DNA of 64,000 nucleotides, from contig JAYFRN010000007.1 in assembly GCA_034925865.1 (NCBI GenBank), positions 1-64,000 on the forward strand, read 5' to 3'. Numbering within the stretch: the stretch's first letter is position 1; each line of letters starts with the position of its first letter. The translations under genes and the position numbers were made by a program. Positions 24,842 to 33,967 of this stretch are shown here, in pieces. The notes below the pieces were generated by a model that searched no databases, was not told the origin of the DNA, and saw nothing but the letters and a program-made list of their open reading frames with translations. Source of the DNA: Oscillospiraceae bacterium (GTDB lineage Bacteria; Bacillota; Clostridia; Oscillospirales; SIG627).

Positions 24842-25007
24842 AATATTTGTTAATAATTCGCGTTCCCGGCTGCGTCAAGAGGGCTTTGCTCTGAATAAAG
24901 CTTTGTTTATGACAAAACGGCTATATCACATGGGAAATCCGGTCAATAACAAAGCGATCTCTGCGAAAAGCGCGGCATGGATGCGATACTATAACCGGAG
25001 GAACAAC

Positions 25008-25208
25008 ATGTTTTTGAAAATCACCAGGATCAAAGACTTCGAGTACGTAAAGCTGGTCGAATCCTACCGCGACAATGACGGTGTCACACGTCACAATGTA
25101 ATCTGCAATTTTGGCCGCCTCGACAGGATGAAAAGCGACCCCAGTTTTGTAAGGTCAATCAAAAAACTATGCGAAATGATCGAAGAAACCCCCGGCAACG
25201 AAAATTAA
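25008..25208 (+). CDS. Small protein related to the N-terminus of IS1634/IS4-type transposases
   Basis: 66 aa. MFLKITRIKDFEYVKLVES followed by YRDNDGVTRHNVICNFGRLD reads like the DNA-binding N-terminal segment of IS1634-type transposases (from memory). It is complete, not decaying: CCGGAGGAAC is 5 bp before ATG 25008, a promoter is upstream, and a strong terminator follows the stop by 16 bp. No catalytic DDE part or terminal repeat is near. It could be a domesticated regulator or a remnant that kept its signals. An upstream in-frame ATG (24903) lacks a convincing RBS. Confidence 0.7.
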   Translation: MFLKITRIKDFEYVKLVESYRDNDGVTRHNVICNFGRLDRMKSDPSFVRSIKKLCEMIEETPGNEN

Positions 25209-25224
25209 CCTCGTTTACTATGAT

Positions 25225-25256
25225 AAAATCCGAAGGCTGACGCTTCGGATTTTTCA
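25225..25256 (+). terminator. Rho-independent terminator after the small transposase-like gene
   Basis: AAAATCCGAAG (25225-25235) pairs perfectly with CTTCGGATTTT (25243-25253), followed by TCATTT. Confidence 0.88.
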
Positions 25257-25280
25257 TTTATTGTATAATTTATTACAATC

Positions 25281-25377
25281 TGTTAATGCGTCGATTATTA
25301 TAAACAATTACTGCTGTTAAGATAAAAGACTTTGGTATACAGGCTTTTTACAATGTAAAACAATTATTATTAATAAC
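25281..25377 (+). repeat. Palindromic intergenic repeat, complete copy (copy h)
   Basis: GTTAATGCGTCGATTATTAT arm, ACTGCTGTTAAGATAAAAGA with GGTATACAGGCTTTTTAC as hairpin and loop, then TAAAACAATTATTATTAATA. It ends 12 bp before the truB stop codon, in the position of a terminator for the truB operon. Confidence 0.75.
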
Positions 25378-25388
25378 GAACACATAGA

Positions 25389-26312
25389 TCAGGTATCGAA
25401 ACGTTTGACAGCTTTTACCGCGGTTCCATCGGGATATTCCGAAACCATCCCAACTCCAAAAAGTTCTCCATTGTGATCGGTCATCAGGCAGTATTCCCCG
25501 GTTTTCAGAATTTCGCCGAGTCCCGCGCGCTTTAAATATATTTCTGCTCCGTTTTTCGCGAGCCTTGTGTAAAATTCTGAAAGCTGTGCGCGTTTTAAAT
25601 CACATAATATTTTATCAATAGGGATCAGCATCCGAGATCTGTCTTCCGCGGATGCGGAGGTAATATCATCCGGAGTGAAGCATATATCTTTAGTATACTT
25701 TCCGACCGATACCCGTTCAAGCGCGCTCATTGTCGCGTATGTTCCTATGGAACGCGCTATATCGCGCACAAGCGAACGGATATACGTTCCCTTTGAGCAT
25801 GAAACGTCAATCCGGCAGGTATCCGGTTCTGTCATAACGGCGGAGATCGAAAATATTTCAACTCTGCGCGGCTCGGTTTCGATGATGATGCCGCTGCGGG
25901 CAAGCTCATACAGCTTTTTCCCGTTATGCTTTATTGCGGAATAAGCTGGAGGCGTTTGCATATAGCTCCCCTTAAATGCTTCGGCGGCGCGTACTGCTTC
26001 ATCCTCTCTCGGAATGCGTCCGTCTGATAATGGTAAGATAATCTTTCCGGTTATATCGAGTGTGTCTGTCTCATAACCGAATTTCATTTCGGCTATGTAT
26101 CTTTTATCCTCAGATACAATAAGCTCGGCCGCTTTTACGGCGCTTCCAATAAGTATGGGTAGAACTCCGCATGCCATTGGATCCAGCGTTCCGGTGTGAC
26201 CGACTCTTTTTATTCCGAACGACCGGCGAATGATGTTGACTGCGTCATGGCTTGTTATGCCCGATGGTTTATACATGGGAAGAAGCCCGCATGGAGTTTC
26301 TTTGCCGTTCAT
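25389..26312 (-). CDS. truB: tRNA pseudouridine(55) synthase TruB
   Basis: 307 aa. The catalytic Asp44 is in HTGTLDPMACGVLP; KPSGITSHD (15-23) and the TRSMLIP-like region and C-terminal PUA-like extension are present. It converts U55 in the T-loop of tRNAs to pseudouridine. The start overlaps the dut stop by 4 bp (ATGA). Last gene of the AI-2E transporter-dut-truB operon. Position beside dut rather than rbfA/ribF is unusual but not exceptional. Confidence 0.95.
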   Translation of the reverse strand: MNGKETPCGLLPMYKPSGITSHDAVNIIRRSFGIKRVGHTGTLDPMACGVLPILIGSAVKAAELIVSEDKRYIAEMKFGYETDTLDITGKIILPLSDGRIPREDEAVRAAEAFKGSYMQTPPAYSAIKHNGKKLYELARSGIIIETEPRRVEIFSISAVMTEPDTCRIDVSCSKGTYIRSLVRDIARSIGTYATMSALERVSVGKYTKDICFTPDDITSASAEDRSRMLIPIDKILCDLKRAQLSEFYTRLAKNGAEIYLKRAGLGEILKTGEYCLMTDHNGELFGVGMVSEYPDGTAVKAVKRFDT

Positions 26313-26761
26313 CTTTCAGTTCCCGTTGACCCGAATCCGCCGGCACCGCGACCTGTTTCCGAGAGAACTTCTTCCTGCGCATCCATGAATTCGGTCTCAA
26401 GGACCGGAGCGACGACAAGCTGCGCTATGCGCATACCGGGGGTAATTTCAAAATCGTTGCCCGATTGATTTATGAGAGCGATCATAAGCTCGCCGCGATA
26501 ATCGCTGTCAATTACGCCGACACAGTTTGAAAGTGAAATACCGTTTTTTGAAGCCAGCCCACTGCGCGGATATACAAATCCCGCGGTGTCCGCCGGCAGC
26601 TCAATCGCAAGACCGGTCGGGATGGATATCCTATCTCCTGGATTTACTGTTACAGGTGTATCCAGGCATGCGCATATATCGGCGGCCGCGGCACCTGCTG
26701 TCATATAACGCGGCATCACGGCGCCGCGGCGAAGCTTTTTGATCCTGACAACTGCTTTCAT
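26309..26761 (-). CDS. dut: dUTP diphosphatase
   Basis: 150 aa, trimeric dUTPase family. Motif 1 AGAAAADICA, motif 2 PRSGLA, motif 3 GVIDSDYRGE with the catalytic Asp, motif 4 PGMRIAQLV, and C-terminal motif 5 RGAGGFGSTG. It hydrolyses dUTP to dUMP and PPi, keeping uracil out of DNA. The start at 26761 shares one base with the stop of the transporter gene (TAATG), so the longer upstream frame is not used. It overlaps truB downstream. Confidence 0.94.
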   Translation of the reverse strand: MKAVVRIKKLRRGAVMPRYMTAGAAAADICACLDTPVTVNPGDRISIPTGLAIELPADTAGFVYPRSGLASKNGISLSNCVGVIDSDYRGELMIALINQSGNDFEITPGMRIAQLVVAPVLETEFMDAQEEVLSETGRGAGGFGSTGTER

Positions 26762-28191
26762 TATTTTTTCTTTCTCTTTTTCTTTTCTGTTCCGAACACC
26801 GCAGTTCTGAGATATTTCCAAATCCTTGCCGCTCCGTTCGCGAAAGCATAAAGAATCTTTTTAATAATTTCCCATATACGGACGGCACGTTTTTTTATCG
26901 AGCTCCATATTTTGACGGTAAGGGGCGCTCTTACGCCCTCGTCTTCAGTTTGTCCGTCGGCATCCGCGGAGTCGAACATCAACAGTTTTGGCTCCTTATG
27001 CAGATAATTGACATAATATGAAGTTTCTGTCGGCAGCCCCTTTTTCTCCAGCTTTTTTACAACCGCGTTTTTAACAAGCGAATATATTACCGCGAACACC
27101 GGCACGCCGAGGAGCATTCCCCAGAATCCGAAAAGTCCGCCGCCGATAGTAATTGCGACAACAACCCAAAACGCGGATATCCCCGTGGATTTGCCGATTA
27201 TTTTCGGGCCGATGATATTACCGTCTATCTGTTGAATTATTAATATAAGTATCGCAAACCAAAAAGCCTGAACCGGCTCTATCATCAAAAGGATGATTAT
27301 ACACGGAATAGCGCCGATAAACGGTCCGAAAAACGGAATTATGTTGGTTATGCCCACGATAACACTGAGTAAAAGCGGGAACGATATTCCGAATACCGCA
27401 AGAGTAAAAAATGTAATAACTCCGATTATCGCGCTGTCCGCAATTTTTCCGACGATGTAGCTTCCGATAGTTTCATGAGTAAACCTCATGACGCCGACAA
27501 CCTTTGCCACGCGTTCTTCCTTGAAAAGTGCCGCCCCGAGCTTTTTAAGCTGCGCGATGAATTTCTCTTTGTCAATAAGCATGTATACGGAAACGATCAA
27601 TCCGATTGTAAGGTTTTTGACTTCTACGGAAACTTTCGCGAGAAAGTCTATCGCGTCAGGGAAGATGTTTTTAAGCCAGTTGACGGCGACTCCCATCAAT
27701 TCAGAAAGCATGTTCTCGAAATTATCCAGCTGAGTTGAAATAACCGGATTCTTAATAGCGTAATCTTCGATGACCTTTACTGTCTTTTCTATCCACTCAG
27801 AGAGATTTTTCGTATATATTGAAATGTTGCTGATAAATATGCTCATGCTCGTGACGAGATTCGGTGCTATTATGAGCACAAACATCGATAATATAATGAT
27901 AACGCATAAATATGTAAGAACGACAGACCAGCCTCGAAGAGCTTTCTGCGTTTTTAATTTATGCTTTCCGTTCTCCTTCAGTATCCTCTCCCAAAAATTG
28001 AGTATCGGATTGATCGCGTAAGCAATGACAAAGGCATAGATCAAGGGGCCCGTCAGATTGCCGATATATCTGAACGTAACGCCGATTATATAGAAATTGT
28101 TTATTAACAGATAAAACAGGATGCACGCGCATACGGTCAAAAAAGCATACAGCGCTATAGTAAAATACCGCTTGTTGAATTTTTGATTCAT
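26761..28191 (-). CDS. AI-2E family transporter
   Basis: 476-aa membrane protein of the PF01594 family with about eight hydrophobic segments; the conserved IGVITFFTLAVFGISFPLLLSVIVGITNIIPFFGPFIGAIP region (about 255-300) and a GMLLGVPVFAVIYSLV end are clear. The C-terminal about 70 residues are highly basic (KKRKKK end). The family name comes from E. coli TqsA but Bacillota members also act as Na+/H+ antiporters, so autoinducer export is not implied. First gene of the dut-truB operon. Confidence 0.9.
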   Translation of the reverse strand: MNQKFNKRYFTIALYAFLTVCACILFYLLINNFYIIGVTFRYIGNLTGPLIYAFVIAYAINPILNFWERILKENGKHKLKTQKALRGWSVVLTYLCVIIILSMFVLIIAPNLVTSMSIFISNISIYTKNLSEWIEKTVKVIEDYAIKNPVISTQLDNFENMLSELMGVAVNWLKNIFPDAIDFLAKVSVEVKNLTIGLIVSVYMLIDKEKFIAQLKKLGAALFKEERVAKVVGVMRFTHETIGSYIVGKIADSAIIGVITFFTLAVFGISFPLLLSVIVGITNIIPFFGPFIGAIPCIIILLMIEPVQAFWFAILILIIQQIDGNIIGPKIIGKSTGISAFWVVVAITIGGGLFGFWGMLLGVPVFAVIYSLVKNAVVKKLEKKGLPTETSYYVNYLHKEPKLLMFDSADADGQTEDEGVRAPLTVKIWSSIKKRAVRIWEIIKKILYAFANGAARIWKYLRTAVFGTEKKKRKKK

Positions 28192-28221
28192 ATACGCGCC
28201 TCCTGTTTAATAATCAGTGGG

Positions 28222-29613
28222 TCATTTCCATTTGGTTCCCTGCGCGGTGTCCTCAAGAGAAATTCCTTTTTCTTTCAGATATGCTCGTATTTCATCGGCA
28301 CGGGTGAAATTTTTTGATTTTTTAGCTGAAATACGTTCTTCAATCAACCTTTCGATTTCTTCAACCGGAATCGAATAAGACGTGGCCGGCTTTTTAAAGC
28401 CCATAAGAGTGACAAGCTCATAATACAGCGAGCAAAGCTTTTCAACGGATTTTACGGCGCGCGGAACGGATATAAATATGTTTATATCCTTGACAAGCTC
28501 AAAGATTGCCGATATTCCATCTGCTGTATTGAAATCGTCGTCCATCGCTTTGATAAAATCATCTTTGCGCGTCAGTATTTTATCCGTCTCCGCAGCTTCA
28601 TCGGCTGTCTCCGGACGGCTTTCGGCGGCGTTTATCGCCGATTTCAGGTTGTCCTCACAATTATATAGCCTTGAAAGCGCGTTTTGCGATTGAATCAAAG
28701 CATCGGCGGAAAAATTCACCGGGCTGCGATACTGCGCGGACAGCAGGAAAAATCTGATCGCGTCATATCCGTATTTCGCGGCGGCATCGCGCACCATAAA
28801 GAAATTGCCAAGCGATTTGCCCATTTTCTGATTGTCGACGTTGATATATCCGTTGTGCAGCCAAAAGCGGGAGAAGGTGCAGCCGAAGCAGGCCTCTGAC
28901 TGCGCGATTTCATTTTCATGATGCGGAAAAGCAAGGTCGGCTCCGCCGCAGTGAATGTCTATCGTCTTTCCGAGGTAACGGTTTACCATCGCGGAGCATT
29001 CAATATGCCATCCCGGACGCCCTTTACCCCACGGGCTTTCCCAAAAAGGCTCGCCCACCTTATATGCCTTCCATAACGCAAAATCCAGCGGATCTCTCTT
29101 TATCTCGCTTACATCTATTCGCGCTCCGGATTCAAGATCGTCTATATTCGTCTTTGAGAGCTTTCCGTATTCCGGAAAACTGCGTGCGGAAAAATAGACG
29201 TCTCCGTTTGATTCATATGCGTGTCCCTTTTCGATAAGGGTCTTTACTATGGAAATAATTTCATCTATGTTTTCGGTCGCGCGCGGATGTACTGTCGCGG
29301 GGAGTATGCCAAGCCCACGAGCGTCGATGAAGTATTCGGCAATATATTTTTCCGCGATCTTTGCTACAGTCGTCTTTTCCTCGGCGGCACGTTTGATCAT
29401 TTTATCGTCAATATCGGTAAAATTCTGAACGAAATCCACCTTGTTTCCGCGATATTCGAGATATCGGCGAAGCATATCAAACAAGACAAAGCAACGGCCG
29501 TTTCCGATATGGAAGTAATTATATACCGTCGGTCCGCAGGCATACATCCGCACATGGCTGTCGTGAATCTCGAATTCTTCTTTTTTTCCGGTCAGTGAAT
29601 TATAAAGCTTCAT
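28222..29613 (-). CDS. cysS: Cysteinyl-tRNA synthetase
   Basis: 463 aa, class Ia. HIGN (HIGH-equivalent) in YNYFHIGNGRC, zinc-binding Cys in MYACGPTVYN, and C-terminal KMGKSLGN (KMSKS). It charges tRNA-Cys. It follows cysE in the same direction (32-bp gap), joining cysteine synthesis to its use in translation, an arrangement common in Bacillota. Confidence 0.97.
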   Translation of the reverse strand: MKLYNSLTGKKEEFEIHDSHVRMYACGPTVYNYFHIGNGRCFVLFDMLRRYLEYRGNKVDFVQNFTDIDDKMIKRAAEEKTTVAKIAEKYIAEYFIDARGLGILPATVHPRATENIDEIISIVKTLIEKGHAYESNGDVYFSARSFPEYGKLSKTNIDDLESGARIDVSEIKRDPLDFALWKAYKVGEPFWESPWGKGRPGWHIECSAMVNRYLGKTIDIHCGGADLAFPHHENEIAQSEACFGCTFSRFWLHNGYINVDNQKMGKSLGNFFMVRDAAAKYGYDAIRFFLLSAQYRSPVNFSADALIQSQNALSRLYNCEDNLKSAINAAESRPETADEAAETDKILTRKDDFIKAMDDDFNTADGISAIFELVKDINIFISVPRAVKSVEKLCSLYYELVTLMGFKKPATSYSIPVEEIERLIEERISAKKSKNFTRADEIRAYLKEKGISLEDTAQGTKWK

Positions 29614-29644
29614 AGATGTATATCAATCCTTTGCTAATTCATGT

Positions 29645-30346
29645 TTATTTTTCACCGAGTCTTGAAAGCAGCTCGGAAAGCTGTTCAGGGCTCATTGTGT
29701 TTTTTCCTATTTCGGTTATCAGAGCTCTCAATCTGCAAATCTCCTGAGAGACAGGATCCGGCACATGTATCTGGTCGAGATCACACGGCCTGTTGATTCT
29801 GACCCCGCTGCGTTTCACTATGTGTGCGGGCACGCCTACGGCGGTACAATCGTCCGGAATATCGCATAGCACGACCGCGCCGGCGGCAATTTTTACATTG
29901 CTGCCGATTTTAACAGGGCCGAGCACTCTTGCTCCCGCCCCGACCAGGACATTGTCCCCCAGTGTCGGGTGGCGTTTTCCGGTGTCTTTTCCCGTTCCTC
30001 CCAGAGTAACGCCCTGATATATGGTACAATTATCTCCTATGACGGTTGTTTCACCGATGACAACTCCCGAGCCGTGATCGATAAACAGTCCGTTGCCGAT
30101 CTGCGCGCCCGGATGTATCTCGATTCCGGTGATGAAGCGCGCATGCTGCGAGACGAGACGGGCGGCGAAGCTGTGTCCGTTCTCATAAAGCATATGAGCG
30201 CATCTGTGATACATTACGGCATGCAGACCCGAATATAAGAGAAGCACTTCCGCGTCGCTTTCCGCCGCGGGATCCCGTTCACGTATGGAAGCGACTTCAT
30301 CCTTGATTTTTTGAACGGTGCCGTAAAAAGCTTTCATTATATCCAT
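29645..30346 (-). CDS. cysE: Serine O-acetyltransferase
   Basis: 233 aa. Left-handed beta-helix hexapeptide repeats (about 78-180; GIEIHPGAQIGNGLFIDHGSG, GVTLGGTGKDTGKRHPTLGDNVLVGAG) with catalytic His in IDHGSG. It makes O-acetylserine from serine and acetyl-CoA, the first step of cysteine synthesis. Its stop precedes cysS by 31 bp and it lies one base after pgsA. No leader binding motif was recognised. Confidence 0.96.
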   Translation of the reverse strand: MDIMKAFYGTVQKIKDEVASIRERDPAAESDAEVLLLYSGLHAVMYHRCAHMLYENGHSFAARLVSQHARFITGIEIHPGAQIGNGLFIDHGSGVVIGETTVIGDNCTIYQGVTLGGTGKDTGKRHPTLGDNVLVGAGARVLGPVKIGSNVKIAAGAVVLCDIPDDCTAVGVPAHIVKRSGVRINRPCDLDQIHVPDPVSQEICRLRALITEIGKNTMSPEQLSELLSRLGEK

Positions 30347-30347
30347 A

Positions 30348-30941
30348 TTATTTACCCGGGGAAAACAGATTTATATATTTTTTAAAATATGAAAGGCCTG
30401 ACCATATCGTCATAACTGTCATAAGAACGATAAAAATTATGCTGAAAAGGTGCATATCGTGCAGCTTTGAGGATTGCGGAATGACGATCGGTTCAAGAAT
30501 GACAACGACCACACAAATACTCTGCGTAAGTGTTTTAAGCTTGCCAAGTATATTGGCCGATATAACCTCATGTGATCCCGCGGCGGCGACAAGCCTGAGC
30601 GATGTGACGGCAAGCTCGCGGAATATGACTATCGTGCCTGCGATGACAATATAAGGATATATATTTCTGTACATATCCGATGCGCATATAGCGAACAGAG
30701 CGCCGAAAATCATAAATTTATCCGCAACAGGATCTAAAAATTTACCGAAATCAGTGACGAGACCGAGCTTTCTTGCAATGCGCCCGTCAAAAAAGTCAGT
30801 CAATGCGGCAAACAGAAAAAAAGCGCATGCGATCGCCCTCGACCATGTCTCGTTTATGACCGGTACGAGCATAAACAGCATAAAAACAGGTACGATGCAT
30901 ATGCGCATCAACGTAAGCTTGTTGGGCAAATTAATCTTCAT
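30348..30941 (-). CDS. pgsA: CDP-diacylglycerol--glycerol-3-phosphate 3-phosphatidyltransferase
   Basis: 197-aa membrane enzyme. The CDP-alcohol phosphatidyltransferase signature is clear in DFFDGRIARKLGLVTDFGKFLDPVADK (D-G-x2-A-R-x8-G-x3-D-x3-D), with about five hydrophobic segments around it. It makes phosphatidylglycerophosphate for phosphatidylglycerol and cardiolipin. Located between rimO and cysE; AGAAGGC is its RBS. Confidence 0.95.
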   Translation of the reverse strand: MKINLPNKLTLMRICIVPVFMLFMLVPVINETWSRAIACAFFLFAALTDFFDGRIARKLGLVTDFGKFLDPVADKFMIFGALFAICASDMYRNIYPYIVIAGTIVIFRELAVTSLRLVAAAGSHEVISANILGKLKTLTQSICVVVVILEPIVIPQSSKLHDMHLFSIIFIVLMTVMTIWSGLSYFKKYINLFSPGK

Positions 30942-30961
30942 TTATTGCCTTCTGTTCTGAA

Positions 30962-32299
30962 TTATTTTCCGGTTTCTCTTCCGGTAAGATCATAATCGCA
31001 GACGTCTTTTATAAGAACGCTTACAAATTCACCCGCCGGTATTTTCCTGCGCGAGGTGAAATACACTCCTCCGTCTATTTCGGGGGCGTGAGCTTCTGTA
31101 CGTCCGAAATAGCACTCGCTCACATTGTCATAGCTCTCACATAACACGCGGACTGTACGCCCGATATAAGAAGAATTTATCTCCTGAGCTACAGTATATT
31201 GTGTATTCATAATATTGTCAAGCCTGACGGCTTTCGTTTTGGCTGAAATCTGCTTTGGCATCATATACGCGGCGGTATTTTCCTCACGCGAATATTCAAA
31301 AGCTCCGAGGCGTCCGAACAACGTGTCCCGTACAAAGCTGTTTAGCAAAGCAAAGTCCTTGTCTGTCTCTCCGGGAAACCCGACCATGACCGTGGTGCGA
31401 ATCATTATTTCGGGCATATGGCTTCTTAGGCGCTCGATTGCCGAACGGATGATCTCCGCGCCGCCGTGACGGTTCATCGCTTCCAGAACATGATCGGAAA
31501 TGTGTTGTATCGGAAGATCAATATATTTGGCTATCATGCTGTATTTCGCCATGACCTCGCATAGCCTGTCGGTGATCTTGTCCGGATAGCAGTATAAAAG
31601 CCTGATCCATTCGAAATTTATGCCGGGCGTTGTGCACAGCGCTTCGAGAAGATCGGCAAGCTTGTATTCTCCGTACAGGTCGAGACCGTAACGCGTGGTA
31701 TCCTGCGCGACAAGGCACAGCTCCTTTACGCCGTTCTCGCTGAGCAGCTTTGCTTCCTCAAGTATGCTCTCCATCGTGCGTGATCTGTGCGCGCCGCGTA
31801 TGGATGGAATCGCACAATACGAACAGCGATTATCGCAGCCCTCCGAGATTTTCAGATATGCGTAATAATCGGGCGTGGACAGAATGCGGCCGCCCTCCAT
31901 GACAAGCTCCTCCGGAGCGCCGCACTCATAAGTGCCCTCTCCGGTTTCGTAAAGCTTTTTAACTGTTTCTGCTATTTCGGACTCCGCGCCGAGTCCGAGC
32001 ACGGCATCCGCCTCCGGCAGTTCTTTCTTTATCTGCTCGAAATATCTTTGCGCCATACAGCCGGTAACTATTATACCCTTAAGATTTCTGTTCTGTTTAA
32101 GCCATCCGAGATCGAGAATGGCCTCGATAGATTCTTCCTTCGCGCTTTTAATGAACGCGCAGGTGTTCACTATCATTATATCGGCCTTAATATCCTCATC
32201 CACGATCTCTATGCCCGCGTCTTCAAGCCTCGAAAGCATGAGCTCTGTGTCCGTCTGGTTTTTCGGACAGCCCATTGTCATAAATCCGACCTTTATCAT
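30962..32299 (-). CDS. rimO: Ribosomal protein S12 methylthiotransferase RimO
   Basis: 445 aa. N-terminal MTTase domain with three conserved Cys (MGCPKNQTD, NTCAF, TGCMAQRY), radical-SAM CxxxCxxC in SEGCDNRCSYCAIPSIRG, and a C-terminal TRAM domain. It adds a methylthio group to Asp of ribosomal protein S12. Between recX and pgsA in the same operon-like series, as in many Clostridia. Confidence 0.96.
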   Translation of the reverse strand: MIKVGFMTMGCPKNQTDTELMLSRLEDAGIEIVDEDIKADIMIVNTCAFIKSAKEESIEAILDLGWLKQNRNLKGIIVTGCMAQRYFEQIKKELPEADAVLGLGAESEIAETVKKLYETGEGTYECGAPEELVMEGGRILSTPDYYAYLKISEGCDNRCSYCAIPSIRGAHRSRTMESILEEAKLLSENGVKELCLVAQDTTRYGLDLYGEYKLADLLEALCTTPGINFEWIRLLYCYPDKITDRLCEVMAKYSMIAKYIDLPIQHISDHVLEAMNRHGGAEIIRSAIERLRSHMPEIMIRTTVMVGFPGETDKDFALLNSFVRDTLFGRLGAFEYSREENTAAYMMPKQISAKTKAVRLDNIMNTQYTVAQEINSSYIGRTVRVLCESYDNVSECYFGRTEAHAPEIDGGVYFTSRRKIPAGEFVSVLIKDVCDYDLTGRETGK

Positions 32300-32300
32300 T

Positions 32301-32774
32301 CTATGCCTGTTCCTTGCCCTTTTTATAATTTTCCAGGGCTTCGCCCGCTGTCCGGTAATCGTATCCCTGTCTGATCAAGTAATTGAAAAGTTTTTTTGTT
32401 TCTTCGGGATTTATATCGTAATTTGCGAAAATCCTTCCCGCGCGTGCCTCAAGACAGCGTAAAGCTCTTTCGGCTTCGTCGAATTCTATCATCCCGGAGA
32501 CAGATTCTATATATTTTTTCGGAAACCGTTTGATAATGAGAGCATCTTCTATGCGTCGATGTCCGTAAAGCCTTGCTTTTTGCGTTTCGATAACGCGTTC
32601 TCCGAATCTCGCGATATTCACGACTCCGCGTTCCGTTAGCTCGCGTATAACCGATTTGATTTCCTCCCTGCTTTCATCAGGCATCCTTTCGGAAAGCCTG
32701 TCAAGCAGCATCCTCGGCGTCAGATCGACTCTTTCAAGCAGTGAATATGCTTTCTTTTTTATATCGTCGCGCAT
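32301..32774 (-). CDS. recX: Regulatory protein RecX
   Basis: 157 aa of helical RecX repeats (KKKAYSLLERVDLTPRMLLDRL; GYDYRTAGEALENYKKG end). It modulates RecA filament growth. It follows recA by 6 bp on the same strand and ends one base before the rimO start, so the three genes are probably one transcript. Confidence 0.9.
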   Translation of the reverse strand: MRDDIKKKAYSLLERVDLTPRMLLDRLSERMPDESREEIKSVIRELTERGVVNIARFGERVIETQKARLYGHRRIEDALIIKRFPKKYIESVSGMIEFDEAERALRCLEARAGRIFANYDINPEETKKLFNYLIRQGYDYRTAGEALENYKKGKEQA

Positions 32775-32780
32775 ATCGTA

Positions 32781-33917
32781 TTATTCGAAAAGATCGTCAT
32801 TTTCTTCTTCGTCGTCCTCAAGCGCCTCGCTTACCGCAAACGCGCTGGATTCGTTGAGCTTGTCGGCTTGATCGCGGATGCGTTTTTCTATTACCTTCGC
32901 CACATCCTGATGCTCCGTTAGCCATTGACGGGCGTTATCCTTGCCCTGACCGATACGCGTTCCCTCATATGAAAACCAAGCTCCGCTCTTGCCGACTATG
33001 TCAAGCGCGACGCCCATATCCACAAGCTCGCTTTCTTTGGAAATTCCCTTTCCGTAGAGTATGTCAAACTCCGCAAGCCTGAACGGCGGCGCAACCTTGT
33101 TCTTGACTACCTTCGCCTTTATATGGTTGCCGATAATGTCGGTTTTGTTTTTAAGCTGCTCGCCGCGGCGCACGTCGATTCTCACAGAGGTGTAGAATTT
33201 AAGCGCCTTGCCTCCGGTTGTGACCTCGGGATTGCCATACGCTATGCCGACTTTTTCGCGTAGCTGGTTGATGAAAATCAGAACGCATTTGCTCTTTGAC
33301 ACAGCGCCGCACAGCTTTCTCAGCGCCTGAGACATGAGCCTGGCCTGAACTCCGATTGAGTTCTGACCCATGTCGCCCTCGATTTCGGATTTCGGAACAA
33401 GAGCCGCGACCGAGTCGACGACGAGCGCGTCTATCGCGTTGCTTCGCACAAGAGCCTCCGCGATTTCAAGAGCCTGTTCGCCGCAATCCGGCTGGCTTAT
33501 AAGAAGATTGTCTATATCCACGCCGAGAGCTTTCGCGTATAAAGGATCGAGAGCATGCTCCGCGTCTATAAAGGCGACCTCTCCGCCCTCCTTCTGCGCC
33601 TCCGCTATTATATGAAGGGCAACGGTGGTTTTGCCGGAGGATTCAGGACCGAAAATTTCAATGACTCTTCCGCGCGGAACCCCTCCGATACCGAGTGCGA
33701 TATCGAGCGAAATGCTGCCGGTGGAAATTGCGCTGACTGTCATGCCGACATTGTCCCCGAGCTTCATAATTGAGCCTTTTCCGCATTTCTTTTCTATCTG
33801 GCTGATCGCTGTCGCAAGCGCCTTTTTCTTGGCCGCCGCGGGATCGAGCTTTTCGTCTTCACCGTCAAGCAGATCTTCTTCGTCGACCTTTTTTGTCGAT
33901 GCCTTTTTTGCGCTCAT
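32781..33917 (-). CDS. recA: Recombinase RecA
   Basis: 378 aa. Walker [10 protein letters not shown], catalytic Glu region, L1/L2 loop areas ([41 protein letters not shown]) intact, and an acidic C-terminus ([15 protein letters not shown]). The N-terminal 30 residues are a charged extension ([20 protein letters not shown]) ahead of the usual start, unusual in length. Central recombinase and SOS activator. No LexA box-like CGAACNNNNGTTCG was seen upstream. Confidence 0.98.
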   Translation of the reverse strand: MSAKKASTKKVDEEDLLDGEDEKLDPAAAKKKALATAISQIEKKCGKGSIMKLGDNVGMTVSAISTGSISLDIALGIGGVPRGRVIEIFGPESSGKTTVALHIIAEAQKEGGEVAFIDAEHALDPLYAKALGVDIDNLLISQPDCGEQALEIAEALVRSNAIDALVVDSVAALVPKSEIEGDMGQNSIGVQARLMSQALRKLCGAVSKSKCVLIFINQLREKVGIAYGNPEVTTGGKALKFYTSVRIDVRRGEQLKNKTDIIGNHIKAKVVKNKVAPPFRLAEFDILYGKGISKESELVDMGVALDIVGKSGAWFSYEGTRIGQGKDNARQWLTEHQDVAKVIEKRIRDQADKLNESSAFAVSEALEDDEEENDDLFE

Positions 33918-33967
33918 ATTTTTTTCCGTCCTTTTATGTAAATTACGAAATTTCGTTTATGAGTTGA

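Noticed and set aside
24749..25007. Insertion sequence remnant around the 66-aa gene
   Set aside because: No terminal inverted repeats, target-site duplication or catalytic DDE remnant were seen.
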